A DNA stretch of 13,591 nt from DASYTH01 sp035942955 (GTDB lineage: Bacteria; Actinomycetota; Actinomycetes; Mycobacteriales; Pseudonocardiaceae): contig NZ_DASZCQ010000287.1 of NCBI RefSeq assembly GCF_035942955.1, positions 1-13,591 of the forward strand, written 5' to 3'. Within the stretch, counting starts at the first letter, position 1, and each line of letters begins with the position of its first letter. The position numbers and the translations under genes are program-made. The notes under the pieces were generated by a model, which had not been told where the DNA came from, searched no databases, and worked only from the letters and a program-made list of their open reading frames with translations. Of this stretch, positions 1 to 5,900 are shown piece after piece.

Positions 1-52
1 CGGCCACGGCCGCGGGCCCGCCGCCCACGATCACAATCGGTCGCCCGGCCAT
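1..52 (-). CDS. FAD/NAD(P)-binding oxidoreductase, N-terminal fragment (runs off left edge)
   Basis: Reading leftwards from the ATG at 52-50, the first 17 residues are MAGRPIVIVGGGPAAVA. This is a hydrophobic beta-strand followed by a GxGxxA-type dinucleotide-binding turn, the usual start of FAD-dependent or pyridine-nucleotide-disulfide oxidoreductases. Only this piece lies in the window, so the substrate and subfamily cannot be given. No clear Shine-Dalgarno precedes the ATG, and the frame stays open further upstream into the end of the GH16 gene, so the start is not certain. It is on the same strand as the GH16 glucanase, 62 nt downstream of its stop, so it may be co-transcribed with it. 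Confidence 0.6.
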   Translation of the reverse strand, partial: MAGRPIVIVGGGPAAVA

Positions 53-114
53 GGTGCTGACCGTACGGGTCGCCGCTGCGGATTCGGTAGTGGCGCCGTT
101 GAACCGCGCAAGGA

Positions 115-1353
115 TCAGCCGACGGTCCACTTCTGGTTGGCACCGCCGTGGCAGCTCCAGATCTGCAGCCGGGTGCCGTTGGCCGAGCTGTTGCCGGTCG
201 CATCGAGGCACTTGTTGGCCTGCGGGTTGATGATGTCGCGGGCCGCGGTCACGGTCCACCGCTGGGCTCCGGTGCCGTTGCAGTCCCACAGCTGCACCCG
301 CGCCCCGTCGGCCGTGGAGCCGCCGGACACGTCAAGGCACTTGCCAAGCGCCCGGATGGTGCCGTCGCCGCCGACCGTCCACCGCTGGGCCGCGGTCCCG
401 TTGCAGTCCCACAGCTGCACGGCGGTTCCGTTGGCGGTGCTCGCCCCGGCCACGTCGACGCATTTGCCGCCGATGCCGGTGATCTGGCCGCCGGAGCCGC
501 CGCCACCACCGCCGGAGTCGTTGGTCACCCGCACGTAGTCGATGACGAGCTGCTGCGGAAACACCGTGCTGCCGTCCGGGTCGCCCGGCCAGAACCCGCC
601 CACCGCCAGGTTGAGGATGATGAAGAACGGGTGGTCGAACACCCACCGGTCGCCGCCGAGATCGGTGGGAGTGCGGGTCTGGTAGACGTTTCCGTCCACG
701 GACCAGGTGATCCGGTTCGGCGCCCAGTCTATGGCGAACACGTGGAAGGCGTCGGCGAACGCCCCGCCGATCGAGAATCCGGCGCCGATGCCCTCGCCGC
801 CGGAGTAGCCCGGCCCGTGAATGGTTCCGTGCACAGTGGACGGTTCGCGGCCGATGTTCTCCATGATGTCGATCTCGCCGCTCGCCGGCCAGCCGACGCT
901 GCCGATGTCGTTGCCCAGCATCCAGAACGCCGGCCACATGCCCTGGCCGCGGGAGATCTTCATGCGGGCCTCGAAGTGGCCGTAGGTCTGGGTGAACCGG
1001 CCGGAGGTGTTGAGCCGGGCCGAGGTGTACTCGCACCGGCCGTACCAGCACTGGTAGTTCGCCGGGTTCTCCCGGCGGGCGGTGATCACCAGGTTGCCCT
1101 GGCCGTCGAGCGCGGCGTTGCTCGTGCTGTTGGTGTAGAACTGCCGCTCGTGGTTGTTGACGTTGTCCCCGGTCTCGGTCAGCCACTTGGTGCCGTCGAC
1201 GCGGCTGCCGGCCGGGCCGTTGAACTCGTCGGCAAACGTGATCGCGGCGATCGAGGGATCGTCGGCCGCGCCGGCCCCGCTGGCCGGATTGCCGGTGGTG
1301 AGGGTTGCCGCGACCGCGGCCGACACCGCGAGAAGGGCAAGGAGTCTTGACAT
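115..1353 (-). CDS. Secreted GH16 endo-beta-1,3-glucanase (laminarinase) with C-terminal ricin-B/CBM13 domain
   Basis: This is a 412-aa secreted glycoside hydrolase expected to cut internal beta-1,3-glucan links. Residues 1-29 form a signal peptide (MSRLLALLAVSAAV then small residues). Residues about 38-278 are a GH16 fold with the catalytic signature EIDIME at 160-165, in which the first Glu is the nucleophile and the last the acid/base. A Gly/Ser linker covers about 280-289. Residues 290-412 form a beta-trefoil of three ricin-B repeats, each with a Cys-x-Asp start, a paired Cys and an (A/N)Q(R/K)W motif. The start at 1353 is chosen because AGAGGTGA lies 7 nt upstream and the signal peptide begins there; an in-frame ATG 24 nt upstream would add eight non-signal residues. 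The laminarinase assignment follows the ExDxxE form of the motif and the adjacent GH55-type gene. A different beta-glucan specificity is possible. Confidence 0.92.
   Translation of the reverse strand: MSRLLALLAVSAAVAATLTTGNPASGAGAADDPSIAAITFADEFNGPAGSRVDGTKWLTETGDNVNNHERQFYTNSTSNAALDGQGNLVITARRENPANYQCWYGRCEYTSARLNTSGRFTQTYGHFEARMKISRGQGMWPAFWMLGNDIGSVGWPASGEIDIMENIGREPSTVHGTIHGPGYSGGEGIGAGFSIGGAFADAFHVFAIDWAPNRITWSVDGNVYQTRTPTDLGGDRWVFDHPFFIILNLAVGGFWPGDPDGSTVFPQQLVIDYVRVTNDSGGGGGGSGGQITGIGGKCVDVAGASTANGTAVQLWDCNGTAAQRWTVGGDGTIRALGKCLDVSGGSTADGARVQLWDCNGTGAQRWTVTAARDIINPQANKCLDATGNSSANGTRLQIWSCHGGANQKWTVG
254..422 (-). repeat. Internal tandem repeat encoding ricin-B subdomains
   Basis: Two near-identical stretches, beginning at 254 and at 377, are offset by 123 nt (41 codons). 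They encode the QLWDCNGT..AQRW part of two ricin-B subdomains. The third, C-terminal subdomain is more diverged. This is the DNA trace of beta-trefoil subdomain duplication. Confidence 0.75.
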
Positions 1354-1417
1354 CGTTGTCACCTCTCGTGCGTGCACACGCTTCCACGCCGGAAACAGAA
1401 GCGTGGGCAGGGAAAGC

Positions 1418-1448
1418 GGTGACCGTCACGGGCCCGGTGACAGTGACC
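1418..1448. promoter_or_regulatory. Imperfect inverted repeat in the GH16 5' leader
   Basis: Arms of 12 nt (left arm GGTGACCGTCAC, 10 of 12 paired) flank a 7-nt GC-rich loop. It lies between the predicted GH16 transcription start and the start codon, directly beside the perfect inverted repeat at 1448-1470. It could be a leader hairpin or a second regulator site. No T-run follows in either direction, so it is not a convincing terminator. Confidence 0.45.
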
Positions 1449-1470
1449 TTTGTTGCGTGTCGCAACAAAG
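1448..1470. promoter_or_regulatory. Perfect inverted repeat (candidate operator over the GH16 start site)
   Basis: A perfect 10-bp inverted repeat has left arm CTTTGTTGCG, a 3-nt spacer TGT and right arm CGCAACAAAG. It overlaps the last two bases of the proposed -10 box and covers the expected transcription start of the GH16 gene, a classic repressor position. The odd spacer and T/A-rich outer arms do not identify the regulator family. No T-run follows, so it is unlikely to be a terminator. Confidence 0.65.
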
Positions 1471-1498
1471 TATGGCAGGTCCAGACCATTAAGGACAA
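1469..1498 (-). promoter_or_regulatory. Predicted sigma70-type promoter of the GH16 gene
   Basis: On the minus strand there is a -35-like TTGTCC (1498-1493), an 18-nt spacer and a -10-like CATACT (1474-1469). Each hexamer matches the consensus at 4 of 6 positions. The expected start falls near 1462, giving a leader of about 110 nt. The promoter is flanked by palindromes on both sides (1508-1519 and 1448-1470), which supports a regulated promoter. Confidence 0.45.
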
Positions 1499-1507
1499 GA
1501 GCTTTCC

Positions 1508-1519
1508 GGAACCGGTTCC
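1508..1519. promoter_or_regulatory. LacI-family-like operator palindrome upstream of GH16
   Basis: GGAACCGGTTCC is a perfect 12-bp palindrome with a central CG step, the form typical of LacI-family operators that control sugar-polymer utilisation genes. It sits just upstream of the proposed GH16 -35 box and 19 nt downstream of the GH55 stop codon. There is no loop and no T-run, so a terminator is unlikely. The regulator is not in the window. Confidence 0.5.
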
Positions 1520-1537
1520 AGCGAGCAGAACCGCAGG

Positions 1538-3421
1538 TCACGGCCGGGGTGGGAACTCGGCGATGTAGACCGGTGCGCCGATCCTGGTGGTGTCGGCCGG
1601 GTCGCCGACGCCGTTGACCACGTGGTCGATCGTTCCGGCGCTGAGGTTGACGGTCATGATGTGGTGCAGCCGGACGCCAGGGGTGTCGGGAACCTCGAAG
1701 CCGTTCTCCGTGTGAATGGCCGGGTTGTTCCGGTTGAAGACGTAGACGCCGCCGCCGTACAGGGTATGGGTGCGCACGCGCTCGCCGACCTTGTAGCCGG
1801 CGAAGCCCTCGACGGTCCCGTTCATCCAGTCGGCCTGGGTCGGCGGGTCGTAGGGCAGCTCGTTCTGGTACAGGACCGTGGTTCCGGCCTGGCCGTTCCA
1901 GACCGTGTTGTACCGCTGGAAATGCTCGACGAACAGGCCGGTCGCCGTCACGTTGTCGCCGTTGATGACGGCGCCGTAGCGGCCGATGTTGGTGTTCCAG
2001 CGTTCGGTGTCGGTCAGGCCGTCGATGCCGTGGTCGGCCCGCCACACCCAGGTGTGGTCGATGAGCACGTTGTCGCTGTTGACCTCCAGCGCGGTGTCGG
2101 CCTTTCCGATGTGCGGCCCACCGACCCGGAAGTACACATCGGACAGCGTGGTCGGGTCGTGCGCCGAGCTGTGCCCCCGGCCGTGCTTGCGGCCCACCCG
2201 CAGCAGGACCGGCGATTCCGCCGGACCGGCATCGATCGTGACGCCGGCAACGACAACACCGGAGACGTCGGCGACGTCGAGCGGCGTGGCGCCATTGACG
2301 GCGGTCAGCGTGGGATGACCGAGGCCGAGGACCACCGTGTCGGGCCGCCTGACCTCGATGCTGCGCGCAATGTCGTAGACGCCGGGCGTCAGCAGCAGGT
2401 GCTTGCCGCGGGCGAGTTGGCTGTTGATGAGCCGCACCGGATCCGACGGCGTCGCGACGAAGAAGTCGGTCAGCGGCAGCGTACGGCCCGGCGTCGGTCC
2501 GTCGGCCCACGAGATGCCGCGGGTGCTCGTCCGGGCCGCCGGCACCCGGACGTGGTACCTGCCCCGCGCGTCGACGAACAGGTACGGCTTCTCCCGGCTC
2601 ACCGGCGTGGTGTCGAGCGTCGTGTACGGCGGGCTCGGGAAGGCGGCGTCGTCCGGAGCGCCGACGACGCCCGCGAAGACCTGGTTCCACACGCCGTTGG
2701 ACCAGCCGCCGATCTCGCTGTTGCGGGTCAGCCACTGCTGCTGCGACCCGTTGATGGTCGCCGGCAGCCTCGAGTCGGCGATGAACCCGCCGCTGGCGAA
2801 CTGCGGTCCGGCCGTGCAGTAGTCCATCAGCGACAGGGTGCCGCCGCCGATGTTCAGCCGGCGCATCGACACCGCCTGGGACACCGCCCAGAAGTTCGCC
2901 GACGCCCGGCACGCGTCCTGCCCGGCCGCGTCGATGTTGAGCGACAGGTTGGACAGCGTGCGCCAGAAGTTGACCAGCGCCAGGCAGTTGCTCGTGCCGC
3001 CACCCTCGAGGCAGCGGTTGTACACCTCCACCTTGCCGTTGATCACCACGTCGGTCGGCGACGCACCAAGGCCGGCGATCTCGGTGTAGTACCCGACCTT
3101 GATCTGCAGCGGCCGCTCCGCGGTGCCGTAGGTACCCGGCTTGAACAGGAAGGCCTGGCGCGCCGAGCCCATCTCGTCGTCGACCTGCCGGGCATGCGCC
3201 GCATCGAGGATCGCCTGGATCTCGCCGACCGCCATCCCAGGATCGAAAACGGTGACGTTCGCCCCGAGAGCCGGGGCGCCCGACTGCGGCGGACCGGCCG
3301 TCGCGGTCGTCGTGACGGTCGCGGTGAGCACGAGCGCGGCCACCAAGGCCCGGCCGACGCGGGGCCTACGGTGACGGCTTGTGCAAGCGCTCTCATCGGC
3401 TGGTTGGCGCACGATCCTCAT
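1538..3421 (-). CDS. Secreted GH55-type exo-beta-1,3-glucanase (tandem beta-helix)
   Basis: This 627-aa secreted protein resembles the actinobacterial GH55 family, whose members are often labelled 'coagulation factor 5/8 type' or 'adenylyl cyclase' in databases. GH55 enzymes release glucose from beta-1,3-glucan ends through paired right-handed beta-helices. A basic then hydrophobic signal peptide ends near residue 42 (TATA-GPP). The first helix, about 52-250, contains NFWRTLSNLS and NGVWNQVFAG; the second, about 325-620, contains DHTWVWRADHG, FVEHFQ and YQNELPYDPP. E499 and E521 are 22 residues apart, the same spacing as the active-site Glu pair I recall from Streptomyces SacteLam55A (E480/E502). 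The ATG at 3421 has only a weak AGGCAGG upstream; GTG codon 4 is an alternative. It lies 184 nt upstream of the GH16 gene on the same strand, forming an exo/endo pair. The polymer specificity is inferred from family and neighbour. Confidence 0.82.
   Translation of the reverse strand: MRIVRQPADESACTSRHRRPRVGRALVAALVLTATVTTTATAGPPQSGAPALGANVTVFDPGMAVGEIQAILDAAHARQVDDEMGSARQAFLFKPGTYGTAERPLQIKVGYYTEIAGLGASPTDVVINGKVEVYNRCLEGGGTSNCLALVNFWRTLSNLSLNIDAAGQDACRASANFWAVSQAVSMRRLNIGGGTLSLMDYCTAGPQFASGGFIADSRLPATINGSQQQWLTRNSEIGGWSNGVWNQVFAGVVGAPDDAAFPSPPYTTLDTTPVSREKPYLFVDARGRYHVRVPAARTSTRGISWADGPTPGRTLPLTDFFVATPSDPVRLINSQLARGKHLLLTPGVYDIARSIEVRRPDTVVLGLGHPTLTAVNGATPLDVADVSGVVVAGVTIDAGPAESPVLLRVGRKHGRGHSSAHDPTTLSDVYFRVGGPHIGKADTALEVNSDNVLIDHTWVWRADHGIDGLTDTERWNTNIGRYGAVINGDNVTATGLFVEHFQRYNTVWNGQAGTTVLYQNELPYDPPTQADWMNGTVEGFAGYKVGERVRTHTLYGGGVYVFNRNNPAIHTENGFEVPDTPGVRLHHIMTVNLSAGTIDHVVNGVGDPADTTRIGAPVYIAEFPPRP
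3382..3395. promoter_or_regulatory. LacI-family-like site inside the start of the GH55 gene
   Basis: The minus strand reads TGAGAGCGCTTGCA, with a perfect AGAGCGCT-like centre and 10 of 14 symmetric positions. This resembles the AGCGCT core of CebR- and CcpA-like LacI-family sites. It lies within codons 9-13 of the gene as annotated. If a later start codon is used, it would be in the leader. It is the second such site near this gene, with the other at 3462-3479. Confidence 0.4.
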
Positions 3422-3440
3422 CGGCCTGCCTATTCAGGAA

Positions 3441-3455
3441 GGAGACGCCGTCTCC
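3441..3455. promoter_or_regulatory. Palindrome in the GH55 leader
   Basis: GGAGACG and CGTCTCC form a perfect 7-bp inverted repeat around a single base, 20-34 nt upstream of the GH55 start codon. It lies close to the LacI-like palindrome at 3462-3479. It may be a hairpin near the ribosome-binding region or part of a composite operator. Confidence 0.35.
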
Positions 3456-3461
3456 GAGACT

Positions 3462-3479
3462 CGAGAGAGCGCTCTCTCG
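3462..3479. promoter_or_regulatory. 18-bp perfect palindrome, LacI/CebR-like operator of the GH55 gene
   Basis: CGAGAGAGCGCTCTCTCG is a perfect 18-bp palindrome centred on GAGCGCTC. That core is shared with the published CebR box of streptomycete cellulose-utilisation genes (TGGGAGCGCTCCCA). It lies 41-58 nt upstream of the GH55 start codon, a fitting place for repression. A LacI-family repressor responding to a glucan oligosaccharide is an inference; none is encoded here. Confidence 0.6.
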
Positions 3480-3491
3480 TCCGGCCGGACG
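3478..3491. promoter_or_regulatory. 14-bp perfect palindrome abutting the GH55 operator
   Basis: CGTCCGGCCGGACG is a perfect 14-bp palindrome that overlaps the end of the 18-bp palindrome by two bases. GC-rich palindromes arise easily in such DNA, but its direct contact with a second perfect palindrome in a promoter region is notable. Confidence 0.35.
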
Positions 3492-3890
3492 GCACCTCAC
3501 AGCGGACGAAGTGGTTGGGATGGTTTCTACTCCCCGATCCCGTCCAGCGCTACGGCCCACGGCCATCGGTTCGCTCCGGGGAACGCGTCCCACGGCTGCA
3601 CGAACGCAGAACACGGCCACCGGAACGCGAGACACGCCGGGGCCGGTGCCGCACCACGGCGCCGCCATCCGCGGGCAGCCCCACCGTGTCCCCTGAGTTG
3701 TGGCGGTCGTCGCAACACCCCGGGTCAGAACTCGGCCGCGCTGCGCGAAGTGCAGATCAGCCAGGCTTGCCAGCCCGTTTGCCTGGCCGGCCCGCGTGGG
3801 GGGCGGGTTCGTGGGCCAGTCTCGCCGCCGCAACGAACGGTGATCTTGGCGCGGGGAGTCGTCCACGGGTTGGCGGTGTGCGGGCTGTCC
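3492..3890. other. Intergenic region without a convincing gene
   Basis: About 400 nt lie between the divergent GH55 and methyltransferase-like genes. Open frames crossing it on both strands encode low-complexity Arg/Pro/Ala-rich translations with no recognisable domain, typical of non-coding high-GC DNA. A 7-bp perfect inverted repeat (GCCAGGC at 3760-3766, GCCTGGC at 3781-3787) could form a weak hairpin. No tRNA, mobile element end or riboswitch was recognised. Confidence 0.5.
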
Positions 3891-3896
3891 TAGGGT
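3891..3896 (+). promoter_or_regulatory. -10 element TAGGGT of a predicted leaderless promoter
   Basis: TAGGGT fits the actinobacterial TAnnnT -10 form and is followed by exactly six bases before the GTG start codon at 3903. Transcription should therefore start at or next to the first base of the codon, giving a leaderless mRNA. The GTG lacks a clear Shine-Dalgarno. A possible -35 (TTGGCG, 3870-3875) has a short 15-nt spacer. Confidence 0.55.
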
Positions 3897-3902
3897 GAGG
3901 GT

Positions 3903-4730
3903 GTGGAGAAGCAGGTCAGGTTCGGGACTGCCGACTTGGAGCCGGATCCGTGGCGGCCGTCGGCGTGGCTGGTGTCGGTCGACGGCGTTCTGCAGTCCTA
4001 TGTGGACCTCGACGATCCGACCTACCTGAGGATGCCCTTCACGGTGTGGATGGCCCAGGTGATCGAGCGGCACTGGCCCGCGGGGGCGGCGATCTCGGCG
4101 GTGCACGTGGGCGGGGGTGGGCTCACGCTGCCGCGCTACCTTGCCGCGGACCGGCCGGGGTCGGAGCAGACGGTGTTCGAGCTCGACGGTCCGCTGGTCG
4201 ATCTCGTGCGGGAGCACCTCGGCCTGGATGCGGTGCCGGGCGTGCGGGTGGAGGTGCGGGACGGGCGCGCCGGGGTCGAGGGGATGCCGGACGACAGCGC
4301 CGATCTCGTCGTCGTGGACGTGTTCCGGGGCGGGGACGTGGCCACGGAGCTGGCCACCGTCGAGTTCGTCCGGCAGATCGGCCGGGTGCTGCGGCCGGGC
4401 GGGCTGTATGCGACCAACCTGTGGGACGGCGGGGATCTGGGCTTCGCGTTGCGCGCGGTCGCCGCCATCGGCGAGGTGTTCCCGCACGTCCTGGTGTTCG
4501 GCGAGACCGGCGTGCTGATCAAGTTGCGGCCGGGCAACCTGGTCGTGGTCGCGTCGAGCCGGGAGCTTCCGGTTGCCGAGCTGGCGGCGTGGGCGAAGGA
4601 CTACCCGAGCTCGGTCAACTGCCTAACGCCACCGCAGTTCGCGGACACGTGCGGGACCGCCCCGCCGCTGACCGAGGCCGACCCGCAGGTGCGGCTGGTG
4701 CCGTCGGTGCGGCCATGGCGGCGGGACTAG
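3903..4730 (+). CDS. Spermidine-synthase-like class I SAM-fold protein
   Basis: This 275-aa protein has the Rossmann-like fold of spermidine synthases and related class I methyltransferases. The nucleotide-binding glycine loop VHVGGGGLTLPRYL is at 67-80, the acidic loop FELDG at 92-96, RDGRAG at 119-124, and the strand DLVVVDVF at 134-141. The DxxDP-like segment expected of a true aminopropyltransferase after that strand is replaced by VFRGGD. Polyamine synthesis is therefore doubtful, and 'spermidine synthase-like' is the safest name. There is no signal peptide or membrane segment, so it should be cytoplasmic. The GTG start follows a predicted leaderless promoter. Its TAG stop is followed immediately by the GTG of the ATPase gene, so the two are probably translated from one message. 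Confidence 0.8.
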   Translation: MEKQVRFGTADLEPDPWRPSAWLVSVDGVLQSYVDLDDPTYLRMPFTVWMAQVIERHWPAGAAISAVHVGGGGLTLPRYLAADRPGSEQTVFELDGPLVDLVREHLGLDAVPGVRVEVRDGRAGVEGMPDDSADLVVVDVFRGGDVATELATVEFVRQIGRVLRPGGLYATNLWDGGDLGFALRAVAAIGEVFPHVLVFGETGVLIKLRPGNLVVVASSRELPVAELAAWAKDYPSSVNCLTPPQFADTCGTAPPLTEADPQVRLVPSVRPWRRD

Positions 4731-5900
4731 GTGCTCACCACGCTGGCGGTGGAGAACTACCGGTCGTTGCGGCGGCTGGTGGTGCCGCTCGGCCGGCTCA
4801 ACGTGGTGGTCGGGGCGAACGGGAGCGGAAAGTCCAGCCTGTACCGGGCGTTGCGGCTGCTGGCGGAGTCGGCCCGCAACGGCGCGGTCGCGGCGCTGGC
4901 GCGTGAGGGCGGGCTGCCGTCCACCCTGTGGGCCGGACCCGAGCACCTCGGGCGTTCGGTGCGCGACGGCACGCACCCGGTCCAGGGCACGGTGCGGACC
5001 GGGCGGGTGAGCCTACGGCTGGGGTTCGCCGGCGACGAGTTCGGCTACGCGATGGACCTCGGCATGCCCACGCCGCACGACTCGCACTTCGACCTCGACC
5101 CGGAGATCAAGTGCGAGGCGGCCTGGGCCGGCCCGGTGCTGCGGCCGGCCACGCTGCTGACCGAGCGGCGCGGCGCCGCCGTGCGGATCCGCGACGGCGA
5201 CGGCTCGTGGCAGCGCCTGCCGCACGCGATGCAGCCGTTCGACAGCATGCTCAGCGAGCTGGCTGACCCGCACCGGGCCCCGGAGCTGCTGACCCTGCGC
5301 GAGCGCATCCGGTCCTGGCGCTTCTACGACTACCTGCGCACCGACACACACGCGCCGGCGCGGGCCACGCAGGTCGGCACCAGGACGACGGTGCTCAGCC
5401 ACGACGGCTCCGACCTGGCCGCCGCGCTGCAGACGATCCGCGAGATCGGCGACTTCGCCGCCCTTGACAAGGCCGTTGACCGTGCCTTTCCCGGCAGCCG
5501 GGTGGAGATCCTCAACCACGACGGCCGGTTCGACCTCGCGCTGCGCCAGCACGGCCTGCTGCGCCCGCTGCGCGGCGCCGAGCTGTCCGACGGAACGCTG
5601 CGCTACCTGCTCTGGGTGGCCGCGCTGCTCACCCCCCGGCCACCCCGGCTGCTGGTCCTCAACGAGCCGGAGACCAGCCTGCATCCCGACCTGCTGCCGC
5701 CGCTGGCCGAGCTGATCGGCGCCGCGTCCGCGCATACCCAGATCGTCGCGGTGACCCACTCCGAGCCGCTGGTGACCGCGCTGCGCGGGGTCACGGGAGC
5801 CGAGCCGCGGACGATCGAGCTGGTCAAGGAGTTCGGCCAGACCCGCGTCGCCGGGCAGGATCGGCTCGACGAGCCGCCGTGGCACTGGCCGAAGCGCTGA
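4731..5900 (+). CDS. AAA family ATPase, COG4637/AAA_21 (SMC/ABC-like) type
   Basis: This 389-aa cytoplasmic ATPase has one split ABC-like head. The N-terminal LAVENYRSLR segment is typical of RecF/OLD-like ATPases. Walker A GANGSGKSS is at 28-36, the signature LSDGTLRYL at 285-293, Walker B LLVLNEPE at 307-314, and an H-loop THSE at 342-345. Asn in place of Asp in Walker B (NEPETSLHP) is, from memory, normal in this subfamily and not a defect. Between the motifs lie about 240 residues of non-repetitive insert rather than a long coiled coil. No TOPRIM or nuclease domain is visible. GTG at 4731 directly follows the TAG of the upstream gene, so translation is likely coupled. Its role is unknown; repair- or defence-type ATPases of this family usually act with a partner. 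Confidence 0.82.
   Translation: MLTTLAVENYRSLRRLVVPLGRLNVVVGANGSGKSSLYRALRLLAESARNGAVAALAREGGLPSTLWAGPEHLGRSVRDGTHPVQGTVRTGRVSLRLGFAGDEFGYAMDLGMPTPHDSHFDLDPEIKCEAAWAGPVLRPATLLTERRGAAVRIRDGDGSWQRLPHAMQPFDSMLSELADPHRAPELLTLRERIRSWRFYDYLRTDTHAPARATQVGTRTTVLSHDGSDLAAALQTIREIGDFAALDKAVDRAFPGSRVEILNHDGRFDLALRQHGLLRPLRGAELSDGTLRYLLWVAALLTPRPPRLLVLNEPETSLHPDLLPPLAELIGAASAHTQIVAVTHSEPLVTALRGVTGAEPRTIELVKEFGQTRVAGQDRLDEPPWHWPKR

Noticed and set aside
307..314. Degenerate Walker B (NEPE) as a sign of a dead ATPase
   Set aside because: These are residue positions in the ATPase encoded at 4731-5900. Asn at this place is, as I recall, usual in COG4637-type ATPases, and all other motifs are intact.
1418..1470. 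Rho-independent terminator after the GH55 gene
   Set aside because: Stems are present but no T-run follows, and the region fits the GH16 promoter and leader better.
3379..3893. Plus-strand open frames (105 and 170 codons) in the GH55 upstream gap
   Set aside because: No ribosome-binding site, no recognisable domain, biased composition, and they run across the operator palindromes.
1622..3898. 758-codon plus-strand open frame opposite the GH55 gene
   Set aside because: It lies antisense to a protein with clear domain features, and its own translation is low-complexity Val/Arg/Asp-rich with no motif.
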